DNA of 64,000 nucleotides from Streptomyces sp. NBC_01235 (GCF_035989285.1 NZ_CP108513.1:558001-622000); one strand, 5' to 3'. Counted from the first letter of the stretch, positions 52,987 through 62,318 are shown. Made by a program: numbers and translations. The notes: generated by a model from the sequence alone, not told the origin.

Positions 52987-53167
52987 GTCGCCGGGAGAAT
53001 CTCTCCGGCCAAATGCTTCATGTGCTCCTGCGCACTCCTGTGCGCCCCCCTACAGAAAGGCTTCGCGGCTAACAGCACGGGTTCGGACTGGGCAGAACAT
53101 GACTCAGGCGCCAAGTCAGTGCAACGTCCATGGATTTTCGAGTGCTGTATGAGGCAGGGGGTACTCA

Positions 53168-54655
53168 ATGAGCAACGCTGTGCCTGAACGAGAGCCTGAA
53201 CGAGAATGCGCATGGAGGGTGGGTACTGCGCCAGGCATATTCCCATTCCTCGGCCACGGTATCGCCTTGTACCGTCGCCCGCTGGCTTTTCTGAATTCTT
53301 TGTCCGCCCATGGGGATCTGGTCGAGATACGGCTGGGTCCCCAGCGGGCCTGGATGGTGTGTCATCCGGAGTTGGTCCACCGGATGCTCGGGGACTCATG
53401 CACCTTCGAAAAGGGGGGTCCTCTCTTCGACAGGCTCCGCGTACTGATGGGCGACGGTGTCGTCACGAGCCGCCACCAGGAGCATCGGCGCCAGCGCAGG
53501 CTGCTGCAACCCGCCTTCCTCCCGTCCCGCCTCGCCGGTCAGACGGAGCTGATGGCCGAGGAGGCGGAGGCCGTGTGCCGTGACTGGCGTGCCGGGCAGA
53601 AGGTCGACGTCAGCGCGGCCATGACGGCCTTGTCGACACGGATGATCAGCCGCGTCCTCTTCTCCGACTCGCTCGACGCCGCCACGGCCGCCGAGGTGCG
53701 GCACTGTCTGACGGCCATCGTCCGTGGCCTGTTCGTCCGCACCATCGTGCCGGTCGACGCCCTGTTCCGCGTTCCCACACCCGCGAACCGTCGTTACCGG
53801 CGCGCGGTCGAGCGGGTACACGCGATCATCGACGCGGTCATCGCCGACCGCCGTCGGAGCGCTCCCCGCGACGACCTGCTGGGCACCCTGCTGGAGGCCT
53901 CGCGCGCCGCCGGCCCAGAACCGGCGATCACCGAACAGGAAGTCCACGATCACCTCGTCTCGCTCCTGCTCGCCGGATCCGAGAGCACCGCCCTGTGTCT
54001 GGCCTCCGCCTTCAGCCTCCTGGCACAGCATCCGCAGACGGAGCGCCGACTGCACTCCGAGGTCGACGCCGTGCTCGCCGGACGGCAGCGGCCGGCTCCC
54101 GACGATCTGCCGCGCCTCGTCCACACCCGATGCGTCGTCACCGAGACGCTGCGCCACGCACCGCCCGGCTGGCTCTTCACGCGCGTCACCACCAGCGAAA
54201 CGGAGTTCGCCGGGCACCGTCTCCCCCGGGGAGCCACCGTTCTGTACAGCCCCTACCTGCTGCACCACGATCCCGCGTCGTTCCCCGACCCCGACCGATT
54301 TCTCCCCGAGCGGTGGTTGCCGGGACAGGCCGCCGCCACACCACGCGGTGCGCTGCTCCCGTTCGCCACGGGCAGCCGCAAATGCATAGGCGACGCCTTC
54401 GCCATGGCCGAGACCACGGTGGCTCTCGCCACCGTCGCCGCCCGATGGCGCCTGACCCATCTGCCCGGGCCCGTCGCCCCACCGCGTCCCGGGGCGACAC
54501 TGGGGCCGAGGTCCCTGGTGATGATCTGTGAGCCGCGTTCACGCCTGCCGATCGGCGCATCGCCTCGCGCGGGTTCCTGCGCACACCGAGAAGACGCGGC
54601 ACTCCCCGTACAGGATTCCCGAAGGGCCGGTGACAGCGGTGTCGACCACGCGTGA
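53168..54655 (+). CDS. cytochrome P450 (CYP183/pentalenene-oxygenase-like)
   Basis: A 495-aa P450. C406 is the haem ligand in FATGSRKCIGDAFA, the I-helix AGSEST is at 269-274, and the K-helix ETLR is E326-R329. The N-terminal APGIFPFLGHGIALY and HGDLVEIRLGPQRAW resemble pentalenene oxygenases (PtlI, CYP183 group). It overlaps the next gene, a terpene synthase, by 26 bp and probably oxidises its product. The C-terminus extends about 40 residues past the normal end, with low homology. Confidence 0.9.
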   Translation: MSNAVPEREPERECAWRVGTAPGIFPFLGHGIALYRRPLAFLNSLSAHGDLVEIRLGPQRAWMVCHPELVHRMLGDSCTFEKGGPLFDRLRVLMGDGVVTSRHQEHRRQRRLLQPAFLPSRLAGQTELMAEEAEAVCRDWRAGQKVDVSAAMTALSTRMISRVLFSDSLDAATAAEVRHCLTAIVRGLFVRTIVPVDALFRVPTPANRRYRRAVERVHAIIDAVIADRRRSAPRDDLLGTLLEASRAAGPEPAITEQEVHDHLVSLLLAGSESTALCLASAFSLLAQHPQTERRLHSEVDAVLAGRQRPAPDDLPRLVHTRCVVTETLRHAPPGWLFTRVTTSETEFAGHRLPRGATVLYSPYLLHHDPASFPDPDRFLPERWLPGQAAATPRGALLPFATGSRKCIGDAFAMAETTVALATVAARWRLTHLPGPVAPPRPGATLGPRSLVMICEPRSRLPIGASPRAGSCAHREDAALPVQDSRRAGDSGVDHA

Positions 54656-55646
54656 GGAAGCCACGCTCGCCCCGGAAGGGGAACCGCGGGCCGTGAGCCT
54701 GAAGGAACTGATCGACACCCACCTCTACATGCCCTACCCGTTCCTGAGGAATCGCCACGAATCCGAAGCGACCGCCGGCGTCGACGCATGGCTGCGAAAG
54801 TGGGGACTCACCGACGAACCGGGGGTGGCGGCGATGATCGGCTACACCAGGCCCGCCGAGCTCGCGTCCTACAACAGCCCCACCCTGGACGCCGACATCC
54901 TCCAGATCGTGGCCGATCAGATCGCCTATCAATTCGTCTTCGACGACCAGGCGGAAGAAATCGGTCGGCAGTCCCCGGCCCTGCTCCTGCCCATGCTGTG
55001 CGAGAGCATCGGAATCCTGCGGGACGACCAACCGCCCCACACCCCCCTGGGGACGGCCCTGGCCGATCTCCACGGCCGAGTCCGCGAGCGGTGCACACCC
55101 GCACAGGCCGAGCGGTGGGCGTGGAAGAGCCGCGAGTACGTGCACGGCCTGTTGTACGAGGCAGTGGCCCAGGCCCATCCCTTCCCCGTAGGCATCGGCC
55201 TGTGCAACTCGATACGTGCGCTCACCGCGGGGGTCGAGCCGTTCTACCCTCTCTACGAGGCGGCGCAGCCCGGTGAACTGGCCCCCGAGGACCTCGATCA
55301 CCCCGTGATGCGGCGCTTGAGGCGTCTGTCGGTCGATGCAGCGGTGTGGACGGCCGACCTCTTCTCTGCGGTGAAGGAGCAACAGGCAGGCGAGATGATC
55401 AATCTGGCCCTCGCCCACCAACGCACGCACCAGTGCTCCCTGCCGACGGCCATGATGCTGGCCATCCGGCAGATCAACGGCGCGATCAGCGAGTTCGAGA
55501 GGCTCCGCGAGGAGATCCGGCCGGAGTTGAGCCCCGCCGGGGTCGGCTACGTGGACGGCATGACCGGCTGGATCCGCGGGTGCTACTACTGGTCCCGCAC
55601 CGTGCCGCGCTACGCGGACACCGCGGTCGCGCCCGCCCGTCCGTGA
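54630..55646 (+). CDS. bacterial class I terpene synthase with variant NSE triad
   Basis: A 338-aa terpene cyclase, which ionises an isoprenyl diphosphate and cyclises it. The aspartate-rich motif is D105-D106 in FVFDDQAEE, the pyrophosphate sensor R196 is 46 residues before the NSE position, and the C-terminal pair is R327-Y328. The NSE motif reads A242-D243-L-F-S246-A-V-K-E250, so the usual Asn is replaced by Ala, while Ser and Glu are kept. I chose GTG 54630 because it follows GAAGGG; the longer frame start is inside the P450. It is the core of a terpenoid cluster. The product is unknown. Confidence 0.85.
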   Translation: MTAVSTTREEATLAPEGEPRAVSLKELIDTHLYMPYPFLRNRHESEATAGVDAWLRKWGLTDEPGVAAMIGYTRPAELASYNSPTLDADILQIVADQIAYQFVFDDQAEEIGRQSPALLLPMLCESIGILRDDQPPHTPLGTALADLHGRVRERCTPAQAERWAWKSREYVHGLLYEAVAQAHPFPVGIGLCNSIRALTAGVEPFYPLYEAAQPGELAPEDLDHPVMRRLRRLSVDAAVWTADLFSAVKEQQAGEMINLALAHQRTHQCSLPTAMMLAIRQINGAISEFERLREEIRPELSPAGVGYVDGMTGWIRGCYYWSRTVPRYADTAVAPARP

Positions 55647-55901
55647 GGACGCTGTGCGCCCGTCGGCGCCACGCGGCGGACGCACAGCCCTCCGGGACAC
55701 TCACGACCGCTCGTCCTCGCAGGCGGGCTCCCAGCAGCTATTCGAGCCCCTCTACCCGGAAGGACGGACAACCTAACCATCCCGGCGAACGATTCACTCT
55801 TCCCGGTCGTCCCCGCGCCTGAACGCAGTCACCGGGTGTGCACCAGGGGCGTACGCTCGGCGCTGTCCTCCGACGATCAACGACAGGAAGCGGTAGGGCA
55901 C

Positions 55902-58811
55902 ATGGCGTATGGGCCGCGGCAGCCGATCACCGAACCCCGCCCTTTGGTCGAGCGTCGCCGAGAACTCCAGGCGCTCGACTCTGCTTTGTCAGACCTCCGC
56001 CGCACCGGCGAAGGCGTGCCGCGGGCGCGGCCCGGCGGACTGCTCGCCTTCACCGGTGCGGCCGGACTGGGAAAGACGGCGCTCATCACGGAAGCACGCA
56101 CACGGGCCACGGCACACGGATTCACGGTGCTCTCGGGCCGGGGCGGCGAGACGGAACAGGAACTCGCTTTCCGCGTGGTGCGCCAGCTCGCCCAGCCCGC
56201 CCTGGCGGCGATGGAGGAGACGGAACGCCGTACCTTCCTGGGAAGTTGGTACGACATCGTCGCCGCCGCGCTCGGTCTCGAGGCGACGGATGCCACCCAT
56301 ACGCCGGACCCGACCGGAGTGCGTGGCGGTCTCGACTGGGTCATGACCCGTCTCACGGTGTCGAGGGCTCCCGTCGTCCTGCTCCTGGACGACCTGCACT
56401 GGGCCGATGTCGAGTCCCTCGACTGGCTCGCCTCGTTCGCGCCACGGGCCGCGGACCTGCCACTCCTGATCGTCGTCGCCTACCGGCCCGATGAACTGCC
56501 GCCCGAGGCGGCCGCTTTCCGCGCTCTGGTCACGCATCACGGGAACCGCCCGTGCGTTCTGGAACCGCTCACCGCCGCCGGCGTGGCACGCATCGTCAGG
56601 GGCGAAGTGGGAGACGGCGCCGAGGACGACTTCTGCGACGAGTGCTGGACGGTCACCGGCGGGAGCCCGTTCGAGGCCGTCGAACTCGCCATCGGACTCG
56701 GCGAACGCAATCTGAAGGGCACCCAGGACGACCTGTCCGCGATGCGGGACGTCGCCTCGGCGGTCAAGGGCCCGGGACTGATCGCGCGTCTCCAGAAGCT
56801 GGGCACGACCACCGTCCGCTTCGCGCAGGCCGCAGCCGTCCTGGGTGCGCCCTTCTCACCGGAGTTCGCCGCCACCCTCGCGGTGATCGGCAGCGATGAC
56901 GCCGCCGAGGCGGTCCAGAGACTGCGTGCTGCCCGGATCGTCACCGAGGGCCACGGCCCCGGTGGGAGCCTCGACTTCGTTCACCCGCTGATCGCGACCA
57001 CGATCTACCGGTCCATCCGCTCGCCCCTGCGCGTCGGCATGCACAACGCGGCCGCGCTGACCGTCCGTGCGGCGGGCTTCGGTGCCGCCAAGGCCGCGCG
57101 GCACCTGCTGGAGGTTCCGTGCGAGGGCAGGCCCGAAGTGGTCGAATGTCTTCGGGAGGCCGCCCATGAGTACCTTCGCGCCGGGGCCCCGGAGGCGGCC
57201 AGGCGCGTTCTGGCCCGAGCGCTTCAGGAGCCCCCGCTGCCGGAGGACCGTGCCGCACTCCTCCACGAACTCGCGAGTTCGACGTTTCTGATCGAGCCCA
57301 CGGCCACGGTCGCCCATCTGAGGGAGGCGCGGGCGGAACGCGACGTCGATCCCGGGCTGCGCGCCTCCATCGTCTACCGGCTGACACAGGCGCTGGCCCA
57401 CACCGACCAGTTGGCCGAGGCCGCGGCCGTCGCCGACGACGAGGCGCGGCAGACCGCCCATCCCCGCATCCGACTGCGCATGCAGGCCGATCACTTCGTC
57501 TGGAGCGCGTTCCGCACGGACGAGCCCGACGCGCCCGCCCGCTCACGCAAGCTGGCCCGGCTGGCCGAACGTCTGACCGGTCGGGGCCTGGAGGAGCGGT
57601 ACATCCTGGGGCTGCGGGCCTGGGACGGGGTCGTGCGCGGCGAGCCGCGGCAGCGCGTCCTGGCGACCGCCGAGGAAGCCCTGCGGGGCGGACTGAGCTG
57701 GACCGACGAGAACCAGGGCTTCGAGGTACCCGTCTCGGTCGCCCTGGTGTTCATGTACTGCGACCAGCCACGACGGGCCGAAGAACTGTTCACCAGGGGC
57801 ATGGCCGAATGCGAGACCAAAGGCTGGCGCGGCTCCCATCTGGCCGTCGGCCAGACTCTCTTCGGCTACATCCGCTACCGTCGCGGCTGCCTCGCCGACG
57901 CGGAGGAACTGGCGCGGGAGGGGCTGCGTACCGCCGAGAAGGTGGAAGGGGCGGTGCCCGCGCAGTGGTTCGCCATCGGCATCCTCATCCAGACCCTGCT
58001 GGCCCGTGGACGCACCGCCGACGCGCGACTCATCGCGGACACCTACCACTACGGTGAGGTGGTCCCCCACGCCGTCATCTACCCCGATCCCCGCACCGTG
58101 TACGCCGAACTGCTCTCGGCGGAGGGGCGGCACGCCGAGGCGGAGCGCCTGTTGTCCGCCGTCGGGGACTGGCTGGAGGGACGGGCCTGGCGCAACCCCG
58201 CCTGGTGCCGCTGGCAGCTGAACCTGGCGCACGCCGTCGCCTCCACCGACCCCGATCGGGCGCTGTCCCTCGCCCGGGACGCCGTCAAGCGGGCACGGGA
58301 CTTCGGTGCGGCCTCCGTGATCGGCCAGGCGCTCCACGTGGAGGCGGAGGTGACCGCCGGACCGGCGGCGCAGGACCTGCACGCGCAGGCCGTCGAACAC
58401 CTCGAACGGTCACCCGCTTCGTACGAGCTGGCCCGCGCGCTGGTCGGCCACGGCGCCTCCCTGTCCCGCAACGGCCGGCTCCAGGAGGCCGCGAACCGGC
58501 TCTATCAGGGCCTGGAGGGCGCCGTCCACTGCGGTGCCGAGACCCTGGCCGCCCGCGCCAGGGAAGAGCTCTCGGCAGCCGGGCTGCGGCCGCTGCCCCT
58601 GCGCTACGGGCAGACGGACACGCTCACGTCCCAGGAACGCCGGACCGCCGAACTGACGGTCCAGGGGCACCCGGTGGCCGTGGTCGCGAAGGAACTGCGT
58701 CTCACCGAACAGGGCGTGCGGCAACTGCTCTCGTCCGTCTACCGCAAGATCGGCACCGATGCCACCGATCTCGCCGGGGCTTTGGACGCCTTTCCCCGCG
58801 TCCGCCTCTGA
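55902..58811 (+). CDS. LAL-type LuxR-family transcriptional regulator
   Basis: A 969-aa regulator. The N-terminal AAA/NACHT ATPase has Walker A TGAAGLGKT (51-59) and Walker B VVLLLDDLHWADVE (near 160); the centre is a TPR-like array; the C-terminal LuxR-type helix-turn-helix (ELTVQGHPVAVVAKELRLTE) is at about 920-965. LAL proteins are pathway activators in many actinomycete clusters. It follows the terpene synthase by 255 bp on the same strand, so it may activate that pair. The ATG at 55902 was chosen as the first one with a plausible upstream AGGAAG. Confidence 0.88.
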   Translation: MAYGPRQPITEPRPLVERRRELQALDSALSDLRRTGEGVPRARPGGLLAFTGAAGLGKTALITEARTRATAHGFTVLSGRGGETEQELAFRVVRQLAQPALAAMEETERRTFLGSWYDIVAAALGLEATDATHTPDPTGVRGGLDWVMTRLTVSRAPVVLLLDDLHWADVESLDWLASFAPRAADLPLLIVVAYRPDELPPEAAAFRALVTHHGNRPCVLEPLTAAGVARIVRGEVGDGAEDDFCDECWTVTGGSPFEAVELAIGLGERNLKGTQDDLSAMRDVASAVKGPGLIARLQKLGTTTVRFAQAAAVLGAPFSPEFAATLAVIGSDDAAEAVQRLRAARIVTEGHGPGGSLDFVHPLIATTIYRSIRSPLRVGMHNAAALTVRAAGFGAAKAARHLLEVPCEGRPEVVECLREAAHEYLRAGAPEAARRVLARALQEPPLPEDRAALLHELASSTFLIEPTATVAHLREARAERDVDPGLRASIVYRLTQALAHTDQLAEAAAVADDEARQTAHPRIRLRMQADHFVWSAFRTDEPDAPARSRKLARLAERLTGRGLEERYILGLRAWDGVVRGEPRQRVLATAEEALRGGLSWTDENQGFEVPVSVALVFMYCDQPRRAEELFTRGMAECETKGWRGSHLAVGQTLFGYIRYRRGCLADAEELAREGLRTAEKVEGAVPAQWFAIGILIQTLLARGRTADARLIADTYHYGEVVPHAVIYPDPRTVYAELLSAEGRHAEAERLLSAVGDWLEGRAWRNPAWCRWQLNLAHAVASTDPDRALSLARDAVKRARDFGAASVIGQALHVEAEVTAGPAAQDLHAQAVEHLERSPASYELARALVGHGASLSRNGRLQEAANRLYQGLEGAVHCGAETLAARAREELSAAGLRPLPLRYGQTDTLTSQERRTAELTVQGHPVAVVAKELRLTEQGVRQLLSSVYRKIGTDATDLAGALDAFPRVRL

Positions 58812-58817
58812 CCGCCG

Positions 58818-60371
58818 TCACACGGGCCGCTCCCGTCCCTCCCAGTACGGCTCCCGCAGCCGCCGCTTGTACAGCTTGCCGTTGGGGTCGCGGGGCATCT
58901 CGGCGATGAAGTCCACGGTCTTCGGCCGCTTGTAGCCGGCCAGGCGGTCGGCACAGTGGTCGAGAAGGGCTGCGGCGAGGTCGGGACCGGGCTCGTGCCC
59001 CGGGGCCGGTTCGACGACCGCCTTGACCTCCTCGCCCCAGTCGTCGTGCGGGATGCCGAAGGCGGCGGCGTCGGCCACGGCGGGGTGGGCGAGCAGCGCG
59101 GACTCGATCTCGGCGGGGTAGATGTTGACCCCGCCCGAGATGATCAGGTCGATCTTGCGGTCCCGGAGGAAGAGGTAGCCCTCCTCGTCGAGGACGCCGA
59201 GATCGCCGACGGTGAAGAAGTCGCCGATGCGGTTCTTCCTCGTCTTGTCCTCGTCCTTGTGGTAGGCGAAACCGCCGGTCGTCATCTTCATGTACACCGT
59301 GCCGAGTTCGCCGGGCGGCAGGCGGTTGCCGTCCTCGTCGAAGATCGCCAACTCACTGATGGGCCAGGCCTTTCCGACCGTGCCGGGCTTCTTCAGCCAG
59401 TCCTCGGCCGTCGCGAAGGCACCGCCGCCCTCGCTGGCCGCGTAGTACTCCTCCACGCAGTCGCCCCACCAGTCGATCATCGCCCGCTTCACATGGTCCG
59501 GGCAGGGCGCGGCACCGTGGATGGCGTGCCGCATGGACGAGACGTCGTAACGCGTCCGTACGTCCTCCGGGAGGGCCAGCAGGCGGTGGAACTGGGTGGG
59601 GACCATGTGGGTGTGCGTGCAGCGGTGGGTGTCGATGAGACGGAGCATCTCCTGCGGCGTCCACTTGTCCATGACGACCAGAGGGTGGCCGATGTGCAAG
59701 GACGCGCCCGCGAACTGGAGCACCGCCGTGTGGTAGAGCGGTGAGCAGACCAGATGCACGTTGTCGTCGAAGGGCCTGACGCCGAAGATGCCGAGGAATC
59801 CGCCGAGGTACGCCTCCTCGGGCACCTTGCCGGGCAGCGGGCGCCGGATGCCGCGCGGGCGGCCCGTCGTGCCCGAGGTGTAGTTCATGACCCAGCCGAG
59901 GGTGCGGTCGGCGGGCGCCGACTCCGGTTGCCCGTCGAGGAGTTCGGCGTACGGCCGGAACCCCTCGACCTCGCCGACGGCGTATCGGCGGGTGGCGGGG
60001 AGGCGTGCCTCGTCGGCGGCGCGGGACGCCTGGTCCCCGTAACGCTCGTGTGCCAGCAGCACCTTGGCGCCGGAGTCGGAGACGATCCAGGCGATCTCGG
60101 GTCCGACGAGGTGGTGGTTGACGGGGACGAGGTAGAAGCCGGCCTGGGAGGCGGCCAGGTAGGCGGTGAGGAACTCGGCCGAGTTGGGCAGGACGACGGC
60201 GAAGGCGTCGCCGCGCTCCATCCCCGCCGCGCGCAGGCCGTGCACGAGCCGGTTGGCGGCGGCGTGCAGGCGTCCGGCGGTCCACTCCTCGCCGTCGGGT
60301 GCGATCAGGACCGTGCGGTCGGGGTCGGCGGTGGCCTGGGCCCAGAAGCCCGCGGGGGGTGTGCCGGTCAC
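58818..60371 (-). CDS. acyl-CoA synthetase (AMP-forming)
   Basis: A 517-aa ANL-family ligase. The P-loop is NYTSGTTGRPRGIRR (about 163-177); EEYYAASEGGGAFATAEDW, GDFFTVGDLGVLDEEGYLF and ISGGVNIYPAEIE follow; the catalytic Lys is in DPNGKLYKRRL at the C-terminus. The start at 60371 overlaps the stop of the nitronate monooxygenase gene (ATGA), so both form one coupled operon. It resembles the FadD4-like group; no substrate can be given. Confidence 0.92.
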   Translation of the reverse strand: MTGTPPAGFWAQATADPDRTVLIAPDGEEWTAGRLHAAANRLVHGLRAAGMERGDAFAVVLPNSAEFLTAYLAASQAGFYLVPVNHHLVGPEIAWIVSDSGAKVLLAHERYGDQASRAADEARLPATRRYAVGEVEGFRPYAELLDGQPESAPADRTLGWVMNYTSGTTGRPRGIRRPLPGKVPEEAYLGGFLGIFGVRPFDDNVHLVCSPLYHTAVLQFAGASLHIGHPLVVMDKWTPQEMLRLIDTHRCTHTHMVPTQFHRLLALPEDVRTRYDVSSMRHAIHGAAPCPDHVKRAMIDWWGDCVEEYYAASEGGGAFATAEDWLKKPGTVGKAWPISELAIFDEDGNRLPPGELGTVYMKMTTGGFAYHKDEDKTRKNRIGDFFTVGDLGVLDEEGYLFLRDRKIDLIISGGVNIYPAEIESALLAHPAVADAAAFGIPHDDWGEEVKAVVEPAPGHEPGPDLAAALLDHCADRLAGYKRPKTVDFIAEMPRDPNGKLYKRRLREPYWEGRERPV

Positions 60372-61477
60372 TGGCCGCTCCTTCCGGCGATGCGGTTGAC
60401 GTGGTCCACGGCCTGTTCGAAACCGCGGGTGAGGTCGTCGAAGACGGCCCTAACGCTGCGGACGTCGTTCATCCGGCCGACGATCTGGCCGACGGGCGTG
60501 CCGAGCAGGGGGTCGACCTCGTACTTCTGGATGCGGGAGACCGCTTCGGCGACGAGGAGGCCCTGGAGGGGCATCGGGAGGGTACCGGGTCCGTCGGATG
60601 CGTCCCAGGCGTCGGTCCATTCGGTACGGAGTTGGCGTGCGGGTTTCCCGGTCAGCGCGCGGGAGCGGACGGTGTCGCCGGAGCCGGCGGCGAGGAGCTT
60701 GCGGGTGAGGGCGGGCGAGTGCAGGTCGGCCTCGGCGGTGGTGAGCCAGACCGACCCGAGCCACACGCCCTGGGCGCCCAGTGCGAGGGCGGCGGCGACC
60801 TGCCGTCCGCTGCCGATGCCGCCGGCGGCGAGGACCGGCAACGGGTCGACGGCCTCGACGACCTCCGGGGTGAGCACCATGGAGGCGATCTCGCCCGTGT
60901 GCCCGCCCGCCTCGTAGCCCTGGGCGACGACGATGTCGATGCCGCCGTCCTTGTGCTTGCGGGCGTGCCGGGCGCTGCCCGCGAGGGCGGCGACGAGGAC
61001 GCCCTGCTCGTGGGCGCGGGTGACGACGTCGGCGGGCGGGGAGCCGAGGGCGTTGGCCAGCAGCCGGATCGGGTAGTCGAAGGCGACGTCGAGCTGGCTG
61101 CGGGCGACCTGCTCCATCCACCCGGTGATCCGCCACCCGGACGCCTCGCCCTCGGCCAGTTCGGGCACTCCGTACTTGGCGAGGGTGTCCCGCACGAACT
61201 GCCGGTGCCCCTCGGGGATCATCGCCTCGACGTCGGCTTCGCTGACGCCTTCGACCTTCTTCGCGGGCATGACGACGTCGAGCCCGTACGGCTTGCCGTC
61301 GACATGCGCCTCGATCCAGTCGAGGTCGCGTTTGAGGTCGTCGGGGGCGGTGTAGCGGACCGCGCCGAGCACGCCGAAGCCGCCCGCGCGGCTGATGGCC
61401 GCGGCGACGGCGGGGAACGGCGTGAAGCCGAAGACGGCGTGCTCGACTCCCAGTTGCTTGCTCAGCTCCGTCTGCAT
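60368..61477 (-). CDS. nitronate monooxygenase/2-nitropropane dioxygenase-like FMN protein
   Basis: A 369-aa FMN-binding TIM barrel. The start LGVEHAVFGFTPFPAVAAAI, the conserved VVAQGYEAGGHTGE (near 185-200), and LAAGGIGSGRQVAAALALGA with AQGVWLGSVWL fit the NMO class. In acyl-CoA gene clusters such proteins are often enoyl or propionate-nitronate-related, so true nitronate activity is uncertain. It is coupled to the acyl-CoA synthetase. The promoter contains a 17-bp dyad shared with the 46-kb locus. Confidence 0.87.
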   Translation of the reverse strand: MQTELSKQLGVEHAVFGFTPFPAVAAAISRAGGFGVLGAVRYTAPDDLKRDLDWIEAHVDGKPYGLDVVMPAKKVEGVSEADVEAMIPEGHRQFVRDTLAKYGVPELAEGEASGWRITGWMEQVARSQLDVAFDYPIRLLANALGSPPADVVTRAHEQGVLVAALAGSARHARKHKDGGIDIVVAQGYEAGGHTGEIASMVLTPEVVEAVDPLPVLAAGGIGSGRQVAAALALGAQGVWLGSVWLTTAEADLHSPALTRKLLAAGSGDTVRSRALTGKPARQLRTEWTDAWDASDGPGTLPMPLQGLLVAEAVSRIQKYEVDPLLGTPVGQIVGRMNDVRSVRAVFDDLTRGFEQAVDHVNRIAGRSGQ

Positions 61478-61519
61478 GGGCGCAGGATGCCGCAGTCCTC
61501 CGGACGACGGAAGGGTTTT

Positions 61520-61536
61520 TCTGATACACCGTCAGA
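61520..61536. promoter_or_regulatory. putative TetR operator, TCTGA-N7-TCAGA
   Basis: TCTGATACACCGTCAGA lies 43 bp upstream of the nitronate monooxygenase start codon. Its arms and spacing equal those of the site at 46245-46261. It also overlaps the 3' end of the XRE/MmyB remnant by a few bases. Confidence 0.6.
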
Positions 61537-62026
61537 TTAGTTTGGCGTCCCGTCGGATTCTTGCGGCGGAGCCGTCGTTCAACCTCTGATCGCCGATGAC
61601 CGAGAGCAGCCGCAGCGCCTCCTCCGACGGCGAGCCGGGCGCTGCCGTGTGGACGACGACGCGCCGGTCGCGGTCGGCGATGTCCAGAACCATCGCAGTC
61701 GACGGTGATCAGACCGACCAGGGGGTGGTCGAAGGTCTTGCAGAGGGTGGGTCGGGCGGTCACGTCGTGCGCGGCCCACGGCGCGGCGAACTCCCGTCTC
61801 CCGCTGAGGAGTTCATCGACCAGCTCGGTCACTTCGGGGGTCGCAGGGGTCCGCCGGTCGAGGTTGCGGTCGTGGCGCGAGAGAGCGGAGAAGTCCTCCA
61901 TGAGGGCGGCCACGAGTCGTTCCACGCGATGACCTCGTAGGTGGCCGGCAAGGCGATCGCGGCGGTCTGCGGCAGCCGGTTCAGCAGGTCGACGATGCTC
62001 TGCCGCACCTCGCGCGAGGGACCGGG
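61532..62026 (-). pseudogene. remnant of an XRE-family regulator (MmyB-like ligand domain), frameshifted
   Basis: Three frames together make a MmyB-like C-terminal domain. They are GPSREVRQSIVDLLNRLPQT and ALPATYEVIAWND (about 62026-61917), then LVAALMEDFSALSRHDRNLD, SGRREFAAPWAAHDV and KTFDHPLVGLITVDCDG (about 61916-61695), then VLDIADRDRRVVVHTAAPGS and EEALRLLSVIGDQRL (about 61694-61590). The first in-frame stop is at 61532. The helix-turn-helix at the N-terminus is lost. Two single-base losses are likely. It faces the SDR remnant. Confidence 0.7.
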
Positions 62027-62042
62027 CTAAGGCCCCTGCGGG

Positions 62043-62300
62043 GTGCCCGCTTCGGCGGCGACGTACGGCCCGGAGGGCATCCGGGTGAACGCCGTCGCCC
62101 CCGGCACCACGCTCACCGAAGTGATCGAGGAGGGGGAGGCGAAGTCCCCGGGCATCGTCGGCCTTCTCAACGCGCGGACCCCGCTGGGCAGGGCCGCCGC
62201 CCCCGACGAGGTCGCCCGGGCCGCGGCCTGGCTGCTGAGCGACCGCGCCTCGTACGTCACGGGGGTGGTGCTGCGGGTGGACGGGGGCATGCGCGCCTGA
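62043..62300 (+). pseudogene. C-terminal remnant of an SDR-family oxidoreductase
   Basis: The frame encodes about 80 residues: ATYGPEGIRVNAVAPGTTLT, then TPLGRAAAPDEVARAAAWLL and YVTGVVLRVDGGMRA. This is the end of a classical SDR from just after the catalytic tyrosine and lysine. The Rossmann half and catalytic residues are missing. The break lies at about 62040, next to the truncated end of the XRE remnant. Confidence 0.78.
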
Positions 62301-62318
62301 GCGGGCCGCACCCTGCCG

